Below are positions 1 to 5,660 of a DNA stretch of 9,816 nucleotides, piece by piece. The notes under the pieces are model-generated. The model did no database searches. It worked only from the letters and a program-made list of their open reading frames with translations, and was not told the origin of the DNA. The DNA is from Clostridia bacterium (GTDB lineage Bacteria > Bacillota > Clostridia > Oscillospirales > CAG-272): assembly GCA_017456685.1 (NCBI GenBank), contig JAFTIV010000166.1, positions 1-9,816 on the forward strand, in the 5' to 3' direction. Made by a program: the position numbers and the translations under genes. Each line of letters opens with the position of its first letter. The stretch's first letter is position 1.

Positions 1-177
1 CTGCCCCGCCCCGCCCCGCTCCTTTTTCTCCTCGCTCGCCTTTCTCCTCGCTTCCCTCCTACTCCCCTTTCTCCACCCACCTTCCCCTGCTTGCTCCCGT
101 TCCCTGCTCGCCTTTTTCCCTCGCTTTCTCTGCGCGCCGTTTCTTGTTCACTCCACTCTCTTTCTTGTTCGCTCTAC
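1..177. repeat. Polypyrimidine low-complexity tract
   Basis: The + strand is almost entirely C and T. It opens with three CCCC runs separated by single G residues. TTTCTCCTCGCT occurs twice 16 bp apart (25-36, 41-52), and TTTCTTGTTC twice 21 bp apart (140-149, 161-170). Five C3-C4 runs lie between 64 and 104, so the - strand has G-quadruplex potential, with loops up to about 8 nt. No reading frame looks like a protein. In composition it resembles the reverse complement of the purine-rich tandem array at 2990-3273, but the repeats are too degenerate to call them the same family by eye. Confidence 0.6.
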
Positions 178-204
178 TTGTTGAGTCGTTGACTTAATCA
201 ACAA
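178..204. repeat. Inverted repeat TTGTTGA/TCAACAA at a purine/pyrimidine switch
   Basis: TTGTTGA (178-184) and TCAACAA (198-204) are perfect inverted arms. A nested pair GTTGA/TCAAC (188-192, 198-202) offers an alternative fold. The + strand is pyrimidine-rich to the left and purine-rich to the right (about 205-330). A perfect relative, TTGTTGAC-AA-GTCAACAA, lies at 2790-2807. No T-run follows that would make it a clear terminator. Its function is unknown. Confidence 0.5.
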
Positions 205-437
205 AATGCGAGAAACAAGGGACGAAAAGTGCCAAAAAGCGCTAAAATGCGGTGGGAAGGGCGCAAAAGGTGCGAAAATGGGCAAAAGACGGCAAAAGAA
301 AATTATATTTGACGGCGCGCTTCGGCACGATTTTTGGTCGGGAAATGCTAAAATAGGGGTGGGGCAAGGGAATGGTGCTTGAATTTGGCACAAAAAGGGG
401 CAAGACCTCTGTTCCTCTACCCTTTACTATCCCTTTG
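205..437. other. Purine-rich non-coding stretch upstream of noc
   Basis: No gene is recognisable. The + strand is rich in A and G with loosely repeated GCAAAAG/GCGAAAA words. A weak TTCG-tetraloop hairpin (316-329) is followed by TTTTT (331-335) and could end a + strand transcript, but one C-A mismatch sits in its stem. Open frames on the - strand here are low-complexity translations without domain character. The rsmG gene often found upstream of noc in Bacillota is absent from the window. Confidence 0.4.
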
Positions 438-525
438 ATGCCTGAGCCCTCGTCCTCGGTGCGCGCTTAAGCCGACAAGGCGCGAAAACCGCTTGGTAAG
501 GGGCTTTTGAGGCTCGATTTTCAGG
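438..525 (+). promoter_or_regulatory. Possible structured leader upstream of noc
   Basis: CCTGAGCC can pair with GGCTC plus AGG on the far side (511-525, with a bulge of about 7 nt), closing a branched structure. Inside, CGCGCTT (462-468) pairs with AAGGCGCG (477-484) with one bulged base, and CTT-ggt-AAG forms a small hairpin at 492-500. A weak promoter-like pair, TTGAGG (507-512) and TAATTA (530-535) with a 17-bp spacer, overlaps the 3' side. If that promoter is used, the structure would lie outside the noc transcript. Pairing was found by eye; no known RNA family is recognised. Confidence 0.3.
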
Positions 526-582
526 GTAGTAATTATATAAATAAAATAATAAAGGAAGAAAAAGGAGAAAAGGGACACGAAA

Positions 583-1389
583 ATGAACATTTATTATCAA
601 AAGCCACAGGAAAAAGCACAAGGCGAGCAAATAATATCTGTGGAAATAAGCAAAATAAGCGCTAATCCTAACCAACCGCGCAAGATTTTTGCTGATGAGG
701 CGATTTTAAAGCTTGCCGATAGCATACGGCAGTATGGGATTATACAGCCCTTGTGCGTTAGAAAAATAGGCGAAAATTACGAGCTTGTGTCAGGCGAAAG
801 GCGCTTGCGCGCAGCAAAGGAGCTTGGGCTTAGTACTGTTCCCTGCGTGATTTTAGAGGTTGATGAGGCAAAAAGCGCTGAAATTTCGATAATTGAGAAT
901 CTAATACGCGAGGATTTGAACATTTTTGAGCAAGCGAGCGCAATTGAGGCGCTAATTGATACATATGGACTGACACAAGAGCAAATCGCCAAAAGGCTTT
1001 CCAACAGTCAGTCGTTTGTAGCAAATAAGCTACGCCTTTTGAGATTATCGAGCGAGGAAAGACAAAAAATACTTGAAAACAACCTTACTGAGCGCCACGC
1101 GAGGGCTCTTTTGCGCGTTTTTGACCCGAATTTGCGAGAAAAGGTGCTATCAAGGATTATAGACGAGGGGCTAAATGTCACAAGGAGTGAGGAATTGATT
1201 GAGCAAATCCTCTCAAACGAGCCTAAAAAGCCCAAAAATCGCACCTCTGCTCGCGATGCGCGTTCATTTTTCAATGCTATTGACAGGCTTATAAGCTCAA
1301 TTAGACTATCGGGCGTAGAGGTAAAAAGCCGAGTTGTGGAGAGTGATGAGTTCACAGAGGTCACAATTTTAGTACCTAATAACGCTTAA
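583..1389 (+). CDS. noc: Noc-like ParB/Spo0J-family nucleoid occlusion protein
   Basis: This is a 268-residue ParB-family DNA-binding CTPase. CTP-pocket motifs are GxxQPLxVR (52-60), GERRLRA (71-77) and ENLIREDLN (105-113). A helix-turn-helix spans about 130-153 (LTQEQIAKRL...VANKLRLL), followed by TERHARALL (169-177). The four positions that separate ParB from Noc specificity in published ParB/Noc work read Q143, K149, R154 and R171, close to the Noc signature Q-K-K-R and unlike ParB R-T-A-G. The LNVTRSEELIEQIL segment (about 195-208) also matches Noc proteins. Known Noc binds chromosomal sites, spreads as a CTP clamp and tethers DNA to the membrane through an N-terminal amphipathic helix to block FtsZ. 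Here the N-terminus (MNIYYQKPQE) shows no obvious FFGLG-type helix, so membrane targeting is uncertain. AGGG lies 8 nt before the ATG. A housekeeping ParB is the alternative, but spo0J lies downstream next to soj. Confidence 0.88.
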   Translation: MNIYYQKPQEKAQGEQIISVEISKISANPNQPRKIFADEAILKLADSIRQYGIIQPLCVRKIGENYELVSGERRLRAAKELGLSTVPCVILEVDEAKSAEISIIENLIREDLNIFEQASAIEALIDTYGLTQEQIAKRLSNSQSFVANKLRLLRLSSEERQKILENNLTERHARALLRVFDPNLREKVLSRIIDEGLNVTRSEELIEQILSNEPKKPKNRTSARDARSFFNAIDRLISSIRLSGVEVKSRVVESDEFTEVTILVPNNA

Positions 1390-1393
1390 AAAG

Positions 1394-1488
1394 AGCAAAA
1401 AACCGCAAATTGTTTCCCGTGAAACACAAAAAGCACCAAAATACTAAGAAAAAATAGCACATTTCTCTGTTGCGCGCGGTTTTTTGCT
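1394..1488 (+). terminator. Long-loop 13-bp inverted repeat after noc, enclosing parS site 1
   Basis: AGCAAAAAACCGC (1394-1406) and GCGGTTTTTTGCT (1476-1488) are perfect inverted arms separated by 69 nt that contain the first parS-like palindrome. The A6 and T6 runs in the arms give a terminator-like stem starting 5 bp after the noc stop. The loop is far longer than in a normal intrinsic terminator. In RNA the parS palindrome could form its own hairpin and shorten the effective loop. It could instead matter at the DNA level around the ParB-loading site. Confidence 0.4.
1411..1426. promoter_or_regulatory. parS-like site 1 (TGTTTCCCGTGAAACA)
   Basis: It matches the parS palindrome TGTTTCACGTGAAACA at 15 of 16 bases; the A at position 7 is C. 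The right half-site GTGAAACA is a perfect parS half. The left half TGTTTCCC has the parS G at position 2 but the C at position 7 seen in the B. subtilis Noc-binding site ATTTCCCGGGAAAT. It is the expected loading site for Spo0J, Noc or both, and lies 22 bp after the noc stop codon. Confidence 0.9.
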
Positions 1489-1499
1489 ACGAAGCCGAA

Positions 1500-1515
1500 T
1501 GTTTCCCGTGAAACA
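1500..1515. promoter_or_regulatory. parS-like site 2 (TGTTTCCCGTGAAACA)
   Basis: Identical to site 1 and in the same orientation, 89 bp further on. It again has C at position 7 in place of the consensus A. Confidence 0.9.
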
Positions 1516-1562
1516 ATGCGCAAAAAGCAAAAGAGAGTGGGGCGGGGTATAAAGATACAAAA

Positions 1563-1578
1563 TGTTTCCCGTGAAACA
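1563..1578. promoter_or_regulatory. parS-like site 3 (TGTTTCCCGTGAAACA)
   Basis: Identical to sites 1 and 2 and in the same orientation, 63 bp after site 2. Confidence 0.9.
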
Positions 1579-1610
1579 AATTTAAAGCCTTCTTTTGCGT
1601 GGCTCGAAAA

Positions 1611-1626
1611 TGTTTCTCGTGAAACA
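1611..1626. promoter_or_regulatory. parS-like site 4 (TGTTTCTCGTGAAACA)
   Basis: Same orientation, 48 bp after site 3. Position 7 is T here instead of the consensus A or the C of sites 1-3. The right half-site remains a perfect parS half. Confidence 0.88.
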
Positions 1627-1661
1627 AAACACCTCTATTTTGTGGGATTTTTGGCTTAAAA

Positions 1662-1677
1662 TGTTTCTCGTGAAACA
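1662..1677. promoter_or_regulatory. parS-like site 5 (TGTTTCTCGTGAAACA)
   Basis: Identical to site 4 and in the same orientation, 51 bp after it. It closes a cluster of five sites within 267 bp. Confidence 0.88.
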
Positions 1678-1742
1678 ATTTTTGCGGTGCTGACGGTGGG
1701 AAAGCATTGCTTTTATGGCGAGAGTTGACGAAAAAACAACGA

Positions 1743-1765
1743 TTTGAGCACTATTGTGGCTCAAA
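1743..1765 (+). other. Stem-loop TTTGAGC/GCTCAAA
   Basis: A perfect 7-bp stem (1743-1749 with 1759-1765) around a 9-nt loop. No T-run follows, so it is not an obvious terminator. It lies 66 bp after the last parS-like site. Confidence 0.35.
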
Positions 1766-1803
1766 ATTGCTTAAATAATGCGATTTTTTCGAAAATAGAT
1801 AGG

Positions 1804-1831
1804 GAAGCTCTGTAAAAGGGGCTTCTTTTTT
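1804..1831 (+). terminator. Putative intrinsic terminator
   Basis: GAAGCTC (1804-1810) pairs with GGGCTTC (1819-1825) through one G-T wobble, with an 8-nt loop, and is followed directly by TTTTTT (1826-1831). It would stop + strand transcription. No gene is visible just upstream, so it may end noc read-through or a small RNA made from 1680-1800. Confidence 0.55.
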
Positions 1832-1944
1832 ATTGCGCTTGCAAATGAGTGGGGTCTTGCAAAAAAAGAGCTAAGCTTACATTTTGGTCTTGCGTTTTTT
1901 GCGCGCATAGAATAGCGCTTGGGTTGCTTTGTGCGATGCGTGGG

Positions 1945-2095
1945 TTTTCCACAAAAATGGCGAGTTTTCCACACGATAAGCGGTTTTAGCGTGTGTTTGG
2001 CGATGCTGAATGAGCTGAAAATGCGCTTGCCAAGCGGATTTTGGGCGCTTTTGGCTTGAAACGGGCAGAAAAGAGTTTTCCACGGGTTGGAAAAC
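1945..2095. promoter_or_regulatory. Cluster of DnaA-box-like TTTTCCAC motifs
   Basis: TTTTCCACA occurs at 1945-1953 and 1965-1973, exactly 20 bp apart and in the same orientation. TTTTCCACG lies at 2076-2084. TTTTCCACA differs by one base from the common DnaA box TTATCCACA and is itself the box used in cyanobacteria. The third copy is part of a perfect hairpin GTTTTCCA-cgggt-TGGAAAAC (2075-2095). No perfect TTATCCACA was noticed in the window, and no dnaA or dnaN gene is present, so an origin is only a possibility. Confidence 0.35.
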
Positions 2096-2445
2096 CGAAA
2101 TGTCACTTATAATTCCTTTTAAAGGCGTAAAAATGGCAATAATTTTATGATTAGTCATTAAGAGACCTGCGCGATTTAAGAGAAAAAATGCGCGTTTTGT
2201 GAGGTGCGTGTGTTTGCTTGGGCAATTAAAAAAGAGAGCTTTGCTGAGGGTGCGATTTGCTTTAACTGATGAATTTAAGACCGTTTTTGCTTATCTTTTT
2301 TTGAAAATGCGCCAAATTTGCGCCTCTGCTATGAGTTTTTGGGCTGAAAAATTTTTGAAAAGTAGGGTTTTTGGGCTTTTTGGGGCGCTTTTGGCGGTTT
2401 TTTGCGACGAAAAGCAGAGAACGGAGCTTGGCTCTGCAATGAAAT

Positions 2446-2530
2446 CCGTCTTGCGACGGTTGAAATCTGCTTTGCAGATGAAATCGCTTCGCGGTGAAAT
2501 CCAAAAAATCACTTTTGGGTTGAAGCTTGA
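2446..2530. repeat. Modular hairpin repeat linked by TGAAAT
   Basis: Short palindromes follow one another: CCGTC-ttgc-GACGG (2446-2459), ATCTGC-ttt-GCAGAT (2465-2479) and CGC-ttc-GCG (2485-2493), each joined by TGAAAT/GAAAT linkers (2440-2445, 2461-2466, 2479-2484, 2495-2500). The pattern continues in weaker form to about 2530. This is the layout of dispersed intergenic hairpin repeats known from many clostridial genomes. The end of the 114-codon + strand open frame at 2199-2543 is made of this repeat, which argues that the frame is not a gene. Confidence 0.6.
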
Positions 2531-2718
2531 TGACGGAATTTAAATATAAATCAACAAAAACAAGCGCGTTTTCTGCCTTTTTTCTTGATTCTTTGTTGCT
2601 TTTGTTCGCGTCAGGGTCAGGGGGGCCCAAGCTAAGCGCGAGGCGAAAAGGGTGACAAAAGCAAGGGCGATGGGCGGGTGGCGAGAAATGGCAAATCCCG
2701 CGTGAAGTTGGCTTTGAA

Positions 2719-2807
2719 GGGGCGGATTTTGCCCCGAAAAGCCTTGGATTTGCGCCCAAATCCTTATTTTTAACCCATTTTTGGTTAAATTGTTGACAAG
2801 TCAACAA
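2719..2807. repeat. Four consecutive stem-loops
   Basis: In order: GGGGC/GCCCC (2719-2723, 2731-2735), GGATTTG/CAAATCC (2746-2752, 2757-2763, followed by TTATTTTT), TTTAACC/GGTTAAA (2769-2775, 2783-2789) and the palindrome TTGTTGAC-AA-GTCAACAA (2790-2807). All arms are perfect. The second, with its T-rich tail, could act as a + strand terminator. The last shares TTGTTGA/TCAACAA with the inverted repeat at 178-204. They could fold as one RNA domain or as a DNA structure; the role is unknown. Confidence 0.5.
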
Positions 2808-2942
2808 AAAAGAAGCAAGGTCTTACCACAAGCTTGAGCAAAGCCTTGCGTAAGCTCCAGCCTTTTGGGAAAATTAGCGTTTGATGGAGATAATGCAATC
2901 CCGAGTCAAGCGTTTTGCTTCTCTTTCGTGCTGAAAATAGCA

Positions 2943-2976
2943 AAAAAGGTAAGTAAGGTACTTAACTTACCTTTTT
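2943..2976. terminator. Bidirectional intrinsic terminator-like hairpin
   Basis: AAAAAGGTAAGT (2943-2954) and ACTTACCTTTTT (2965-2976) are perfect 12-bp inverted arms with a 10-nt loop, giving a T-run on either strand. It sits just before the tandem array and would insulate the soj promoter region from transcription on the left. No gene ends next to it on either strand. Confidence 0.65.
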
Positions 2977-2989
2977 GATAAAACGGGGT

Positions 2990-3273
2990 AGCACAGGGAA
3001 TAGAAGCAAAGGCGGGCAAGACAGGGAGTAGAAGCAAAAGCGGGCAAGACAAGGAATAGAAGCAAAAACGGGCAAGACAAGGAACAGAAGCAAAGGCGCG
3101 ACAAGACAGGGAGTGGAAGCGAAAAGGGGCAAGACAAGGAATAGAAGCGAAAACAGGGTAGCACAGGGAATAGAAGCAAAGGTGAGCAAGACAAGGAACA
3201 GAAGTAAAGGCGCGACAAGACAGGGAGTGGAAGCGAAAACGGGCAACATAGGGAGTGGAGATGCAAGGGCGAG
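2990..3273. repeat. Tandem repeat array, about 10 copies of a 28/29-bp purine-rich unit
   Basis: Unit boundaries read by eye: 2990, 3019, 3047, 3075, 3104, 3132, 3160, 3189 and 3218, with a decayed tenth from 3246. Typical core: GACAAGGAATAGAAGC followed by RAAARCGGGCAA. Units of 28 and 29 bp are mixed. Units 4-5 and 8-9 are nearly identical pairs 114 bp apart, and units 1 and 7 share the AGCACAGGGAATAG start, so blocks of units were duplicated. There is no spacer between units, so it is not a CRISPR. The 28-bp period breaks any reading frame, so the open frames across it are not genes. It ends about 120 bp before the soj promoter. Confidence 0.9.
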
Positions 3274-3391
3274 GAGAAGCGGGCTGAGGGCAAGAGCTGG
3301 CAACTGAGCTATATTAAAAAGGTACGAGGGTGAATGCGAAATGTGCAAATTCTACCATATATAATTTACGCAAAATTGCTTGCCTTTTCTC

Positions 3392-3421
3392 TTGACTTTT
3401 TACGCGCGTGTGTGCTATACT
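3392..3421 (+). promoter_or_regulatory. Sigma-A-type promoter of the soj-parB operon
   Basis: TTGACT (3392-3397) and TATACT (3416-3421) are separated by 18 bp. Each differs from consensus by one base. Transcription should begin near 3428, leaving an untranslated leader of roughly 95 nt before the soj ATG. Confidence 0.75.
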
Positions 3422-3523
3422 ATTAATAAGACGGAGATATATTGCTTATATGAACAGCCATTCAGGTGTTAGGTGGCGAGGTTATATCTAAAAACGCCGT
3501 CAGGCATCACGAAACGAGGGAAT

Positions 3524-4306
3524 ATGGCACAAATTATTGCTTTTGTTAATCAAAAGGGCGGGGTTGGAAAGACGACCTCGGCTATAAATTCTGCTACTAT
3601 GCTCGCGGTGCTTAAGCACAAGGTGCTTTTAATAGATTTGGACCCTCAGGGTAGCTCGACGAGTGGTGTCGGGGTGCTTAAGAGTCAGCCAAGTGTGACC
3701 GCCTATGATGTTATAATCGGTGGCTGTGACATTCGCTCGGCTATTATCAAGACCCGCTTCGAGGGCTTGCATTTAATCCCTGCTAATGTTTCCTTAGCGG
3801 CGGTTGATTACGAGCTTACGCTTGAAGAGGGGCGCGAATACTTCCTTAAAAAACAGCTCGAAAGGCTGACGGGAGATAACGCGTATGACTACATAATAAT
3901 TGATTGTCCGCCATCTATTGGGCTTCTTACGATTAACGCACTTAGCGCGTGTAATAGCATTATAATCCCGTTACAGAGCGAGTTTTACGCGCTTGAGGGC
4001 TTATCACAGCTTATGCTGACTATAAAAAAGGTGAAACAGCTTTACAATCCGCGCCTATACATTCTTGGCATTTTAATGACTATGTATAATCCGCGCATAA
4101 GGCTTTGCACACAAATTGCCGAGGAGCTTGAAAAATATTACGAGGACAAGCTCTTTAAAACGAGGATTTCTCGCACGATTAAGCTCTGCGAGGCTCCAAG
4201 CTATGGCGAGCCTATTTACTACTATGCAAGGTACTCTAAGGCGAGTATTGAGTATATGGCATTAGCAAAGGAAATTATATCTCGAACAGGAGGATTTTTG
4301 ATATGA
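3524..4306 (+). CDS. soj: ParA-family chromosome partitioning ATPase Soj
   Basis: This is a 260-residue ParA/MinD-type ATPase that works with ParB on nucleoid DNA to segregate and organise the origin; in B. subtilis it also controls DnaA. The deviant Walker A is KGGVGKTT (11-18) with signature lysine K11 and catalytic K16. The A' motif is DLDPQG (38-43), with D40 as in B. subtilis Soj, and Walker B is YIIIDCPPS (123-131, D127). The C-terminal part has EAPSYG and YY-ARYSKAS, matching the family. The usual IPR in this region reads ISR. The length is normal. The ATG at 3524 is chosen because the protein then begins [13 protein letters not shown] as in homologues. An in-frame GTG at 3473 would add 17 unrelated residues. 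GAGGG lies only 3 nt before the ATG, a rather short spacing. It is the first gene of the operon and overlaps parB by 4 bp. Confidence 0.95.
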   Translation: MAQIIAFVNQKGGVGKTTSAINSATMLAVLKHKVLLIDLDPQGSSTSGVGVLKSQPSVTAYDVIIGGCDIRSAIIKTRFEGLHLIPANVSLAAVDYELTLEEGREYFLKKQLERLTGDNAYDYIIIDCPPSIGLLTINALSACNSIIIPLQSEFYALEGLSQLMLTIKKVKQLYNPRLYILGILMTMYNPRIRLCTQIAEELEKYYEDKLFKTRISRTIKLCEAPSYGEPIYYYARYSKASIEYMALAKEIISRTGGFLI

Positions 4307-5187
4307 AGAGAACAGGACTTGGCAAGGGACTTGAGTCGATTTTTGCCGACAATTACACAGAGAAGATAGCCACAAGCGAGGGCGTTACCAAGCTCAAGCT
4401 CTCACAGATTGAGACAAAGAGCGACCAGCCAAGAAAGTATTTTGACACAGATGCGCTTGAAAGCCTCGCTGACTCAATTTCACAGCACGGCTTGCTTCAG
4501 CCTATACTCGTTCGCAAGGCGGAGAGTGGCTTTTATCAAATAATCGCAGGAGAGCGCAGATATAGAGCCTCAAAGATGGCGGGTCTTACAGAGATACCTG
4601 TAGTTATAATAGAGGCAGACGAGCTTAAGACTGCCGAGCTTGCAATAGTTGAAAATGTTCAAAGAGAGGACCTAAACCCATACGAGGAGGCGCAGGCATA
4701 TGCGTCGCTTATGGAGGATTTCGACCTTACTCAGGAGCAGGTAAGTGAAAGGGTTGGAAAATCCCGTAGCGCTATTGCAAACACACTAAGGCTTCTTGAT
4801 TTGCCCGACGAGGTGCTCGAGATGCTTAAGACAGGCGACATCAGCGCAGGTCACGCAAGGGCGCTTCTTGCACTTAAGGACAAGGAGGCAATTGTAGATA
4901 CTGCTCAAAAGATACTTATTCGCTCACTTAGCGTAAGAGATACAGAGGCGCTTGTAAAGAAGCTTAATAAGCTCTATGAGAGCACAGAACCGGACGAGGC
5001 TGAGGAGTACACGGTTGACTATGTAAAGGACCTTGAGGACCGCGCAAGGACGATTTCTGGCAGACAAATTAAGATTAAGTCTAAGGGAAAGAGCAAATCA
5101 ATTCAAATCGAATATACGGACAACGAGGACCTTGAGGAGCTTCTTGTAAAGCTCTGCGGTAAGAAGATTATCGAGGGAGTGCTTTAA
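4303..5187 (+). CDS. parB: ParB/Spo0J chromosome partitioning protein
   Basis: This is a 294-residue CTP-dependent DNA clamp that loads at parS, spreads, and recruits condensin while stimulating Soj. The N-terminal LGKGLESIF (6-14) is the ParA-activating segment. CTP-pocket motifs are GLLQPILVR (63-71), GERRYRA (83-89) and [10 protein letters not shown] (117-126). The helix-turn-helix lies at about 142-165 ([24 protein letters not shown]), followed by SAGHARALL (181-189). The C-terminal dimerisation domain ends with [20 protein letters not shown]. Specificity positions read R155, T161, D166 and G183, the ParB type, in contrast to the Noc-type residues of the upstream paralogue. AGGAGG lies 9 nt before the ATG. 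The ATGA overlap with soj and TAATG overlap with the next gene imply coupled translation. Confidence 0.96.
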   Translation: MKRTGLGKGLESIFADNYTEKIATSEGVTKLKLSQIETKSDQPRKYFDTDALESLADSISQHGLLQPILVRKAESGFYQIIAGERRYRASKMAGLTEIPVVIIEADELKTAELAIVENVQREDLNPYEEAQAYASLMEDFDLTQEQVSERVGKSRSAIANTLRLLDLPDEVLEMLKTGDISAGHARALLALKDKEAIVDTAQKILIRSLSVRDTEALVKKLNKLYESTEPDEAEEYTVDYVKDLEDRARTISGRQIKIKSKGKSKSIQIEYTDNEDLEELLVKLCGKKIIEGVL

Positions 5188-5660
5188 TGGGCGGACTTTC
5201 ACAGAGCATCAGCCATAATATAACCACAGGGGTGCTTGTTATCGGTGTTTGCATCGGCGCAATGCTCGCGTTTACGGTTTATTTCTTTCAAACGCGCGTG
5301 CTTGGCTCGCTCGTGCGCAGGCTTTTGATAGAGGCGCGAGGCGAGGAAAATGCAAAAACCCTTAAGGAGCTTGGCGTAAATACGAGGCTTTGTAGATGCT
5401 TCCTCGGGGATAAAAGCGTTTTCCGTAGGTATGTAAGCGTTTTGGGCGGAGAGTTGCCAAGGGACGAGGAGAACGAGCCCGATTTTGACACAGCCCGCTT
5501 CTATATCGACGAGAAAAATGTTGAAAAATGCGAAATTCGCTACTCGAGAGATACGAAAATTTGGCTTTATGCTGTTGGAATGCTCGCATGCGCGCTCGTT
5601 GGCGTGGCGCTATATATTGCGCTTCCGTTGATTTTGGATTATATCAATAGCAAACTATAA
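5187..5660 (+). CDS. Unrecognised two-helix membrane protein coupled to parB
   Basis: This is a 157-residue protein whose family I do not recognise. One membrane segment spans about residues 13-34 ([15 protein letters not shown]) and a second about 125-150 ([19 protein letters not shown]). The loop after the first helix is Arg/Lys-rich ([16 protein letters not shown]), so by the positive-inside rule the roughly 90-residue central part is cytoplasmic and both ends face outward. The loop has a CRC motif and an acidic stretch ([11 protein letters not shown]). The start codon shares its A with the parB stop (TAATG), and GAGGGAG lies 7 nt upstream, so translation is coupled. The context suggests a membrane partner in chromosome organisation or division, but nothing in the sequence proves it. 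Base composition is like its neighbours. Confidence 0.8.
   Translation: MGGLSQSISHNITTGVLVIGVCIGAMLAFTVYFFQTRVLGSLVRRLLIEARGEENAKTLKELGVNTRLCRCFLGDKSVFRRYVSVLGGELPRDEENEPDFDTARFYIDEKNVEKCEIRYSRDTKIWLYAVGMLACALVGVALYIALPLILDYINSKL

Larger units (their letters stand above)
1678..3391. other. 1.7-kb repeat- and hairpin-rich region without a convincing gene
   Basis: Between the parS cluster and the soj promoter no frame shows a recognisable domain, coding-like composition and a good ribosome binding site together. The stretch is made of T/G-rich then purine-rich DNA with many short inverted repeats. Listed separately are two hairpins at 1743-1831, DnaA-box-like motifs at 1945-2095, a modular hairpin repeat at 2446-2530, four stem-loops at 2719-2807, a terminator at 2943-2976 and a tandem array at 2990-3273. 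Parts 2100-2430, 2531-2718 and 2808-2942 show nothing further that can be named, apart from small palindromes. Such a large gap next to noc and soj could hold origin functions or an untranslated RNA; neither is shown. Confidence 0.55.

Noticed and set aside
1..582. tRNA, rRNA or other standard RNA gene
   Set aside because: No cloverleaf, CCA end or known conserved RNA core could be identified here or in 1678-3391.
148..675. Two - strand open frames of about 80 codons left of and overlapping noc
   Set aside because: Low-complexity translation of purine/pyrimidine tracts, and one overlaps the start of the convincing noc gene.
1487..1764. Small - strand open frames with repeated FHEKH/FHGKH words
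   Set aside because: The repeated peptides are just translations of the parS-like palindromes; no ribosome binding site or domain.
2199..2543. 114-codon + strand open frame
   Set aside because: The C-terminal part is made of the TGAAAT-linked hairpin repeat, the rest is low-complexity T/G-rich DNA, and no plausible ribosome binding site or homology is seen.
2262..2807. 181-codon - strand open frame
   Set aside because: It crosses the hairpin repeat and the four stem-loops, with a Lys/Pro/Phe-rich sequence lacking domain character.
2990..3273. CRISPR array
   Set aside because: The 28/29-bp units abut one another with no unique spacers, and no cas genes are in the window.
2962..3348. Leu/Pro/Phe/Ser-rich open frames across the tandem array on both strands
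   Set aside because: Any frame through a pyrimidine-rich repeat stays open and looks hydrophobic; the 28/29-bp unit length does not keep frame.
3473..3523. Upstream GTG start for soj
   Set aside because: It adds 17 residues not typical of Soj and has no ribosome binding site; the ATG at 3524 gives the canonical N-terminus.
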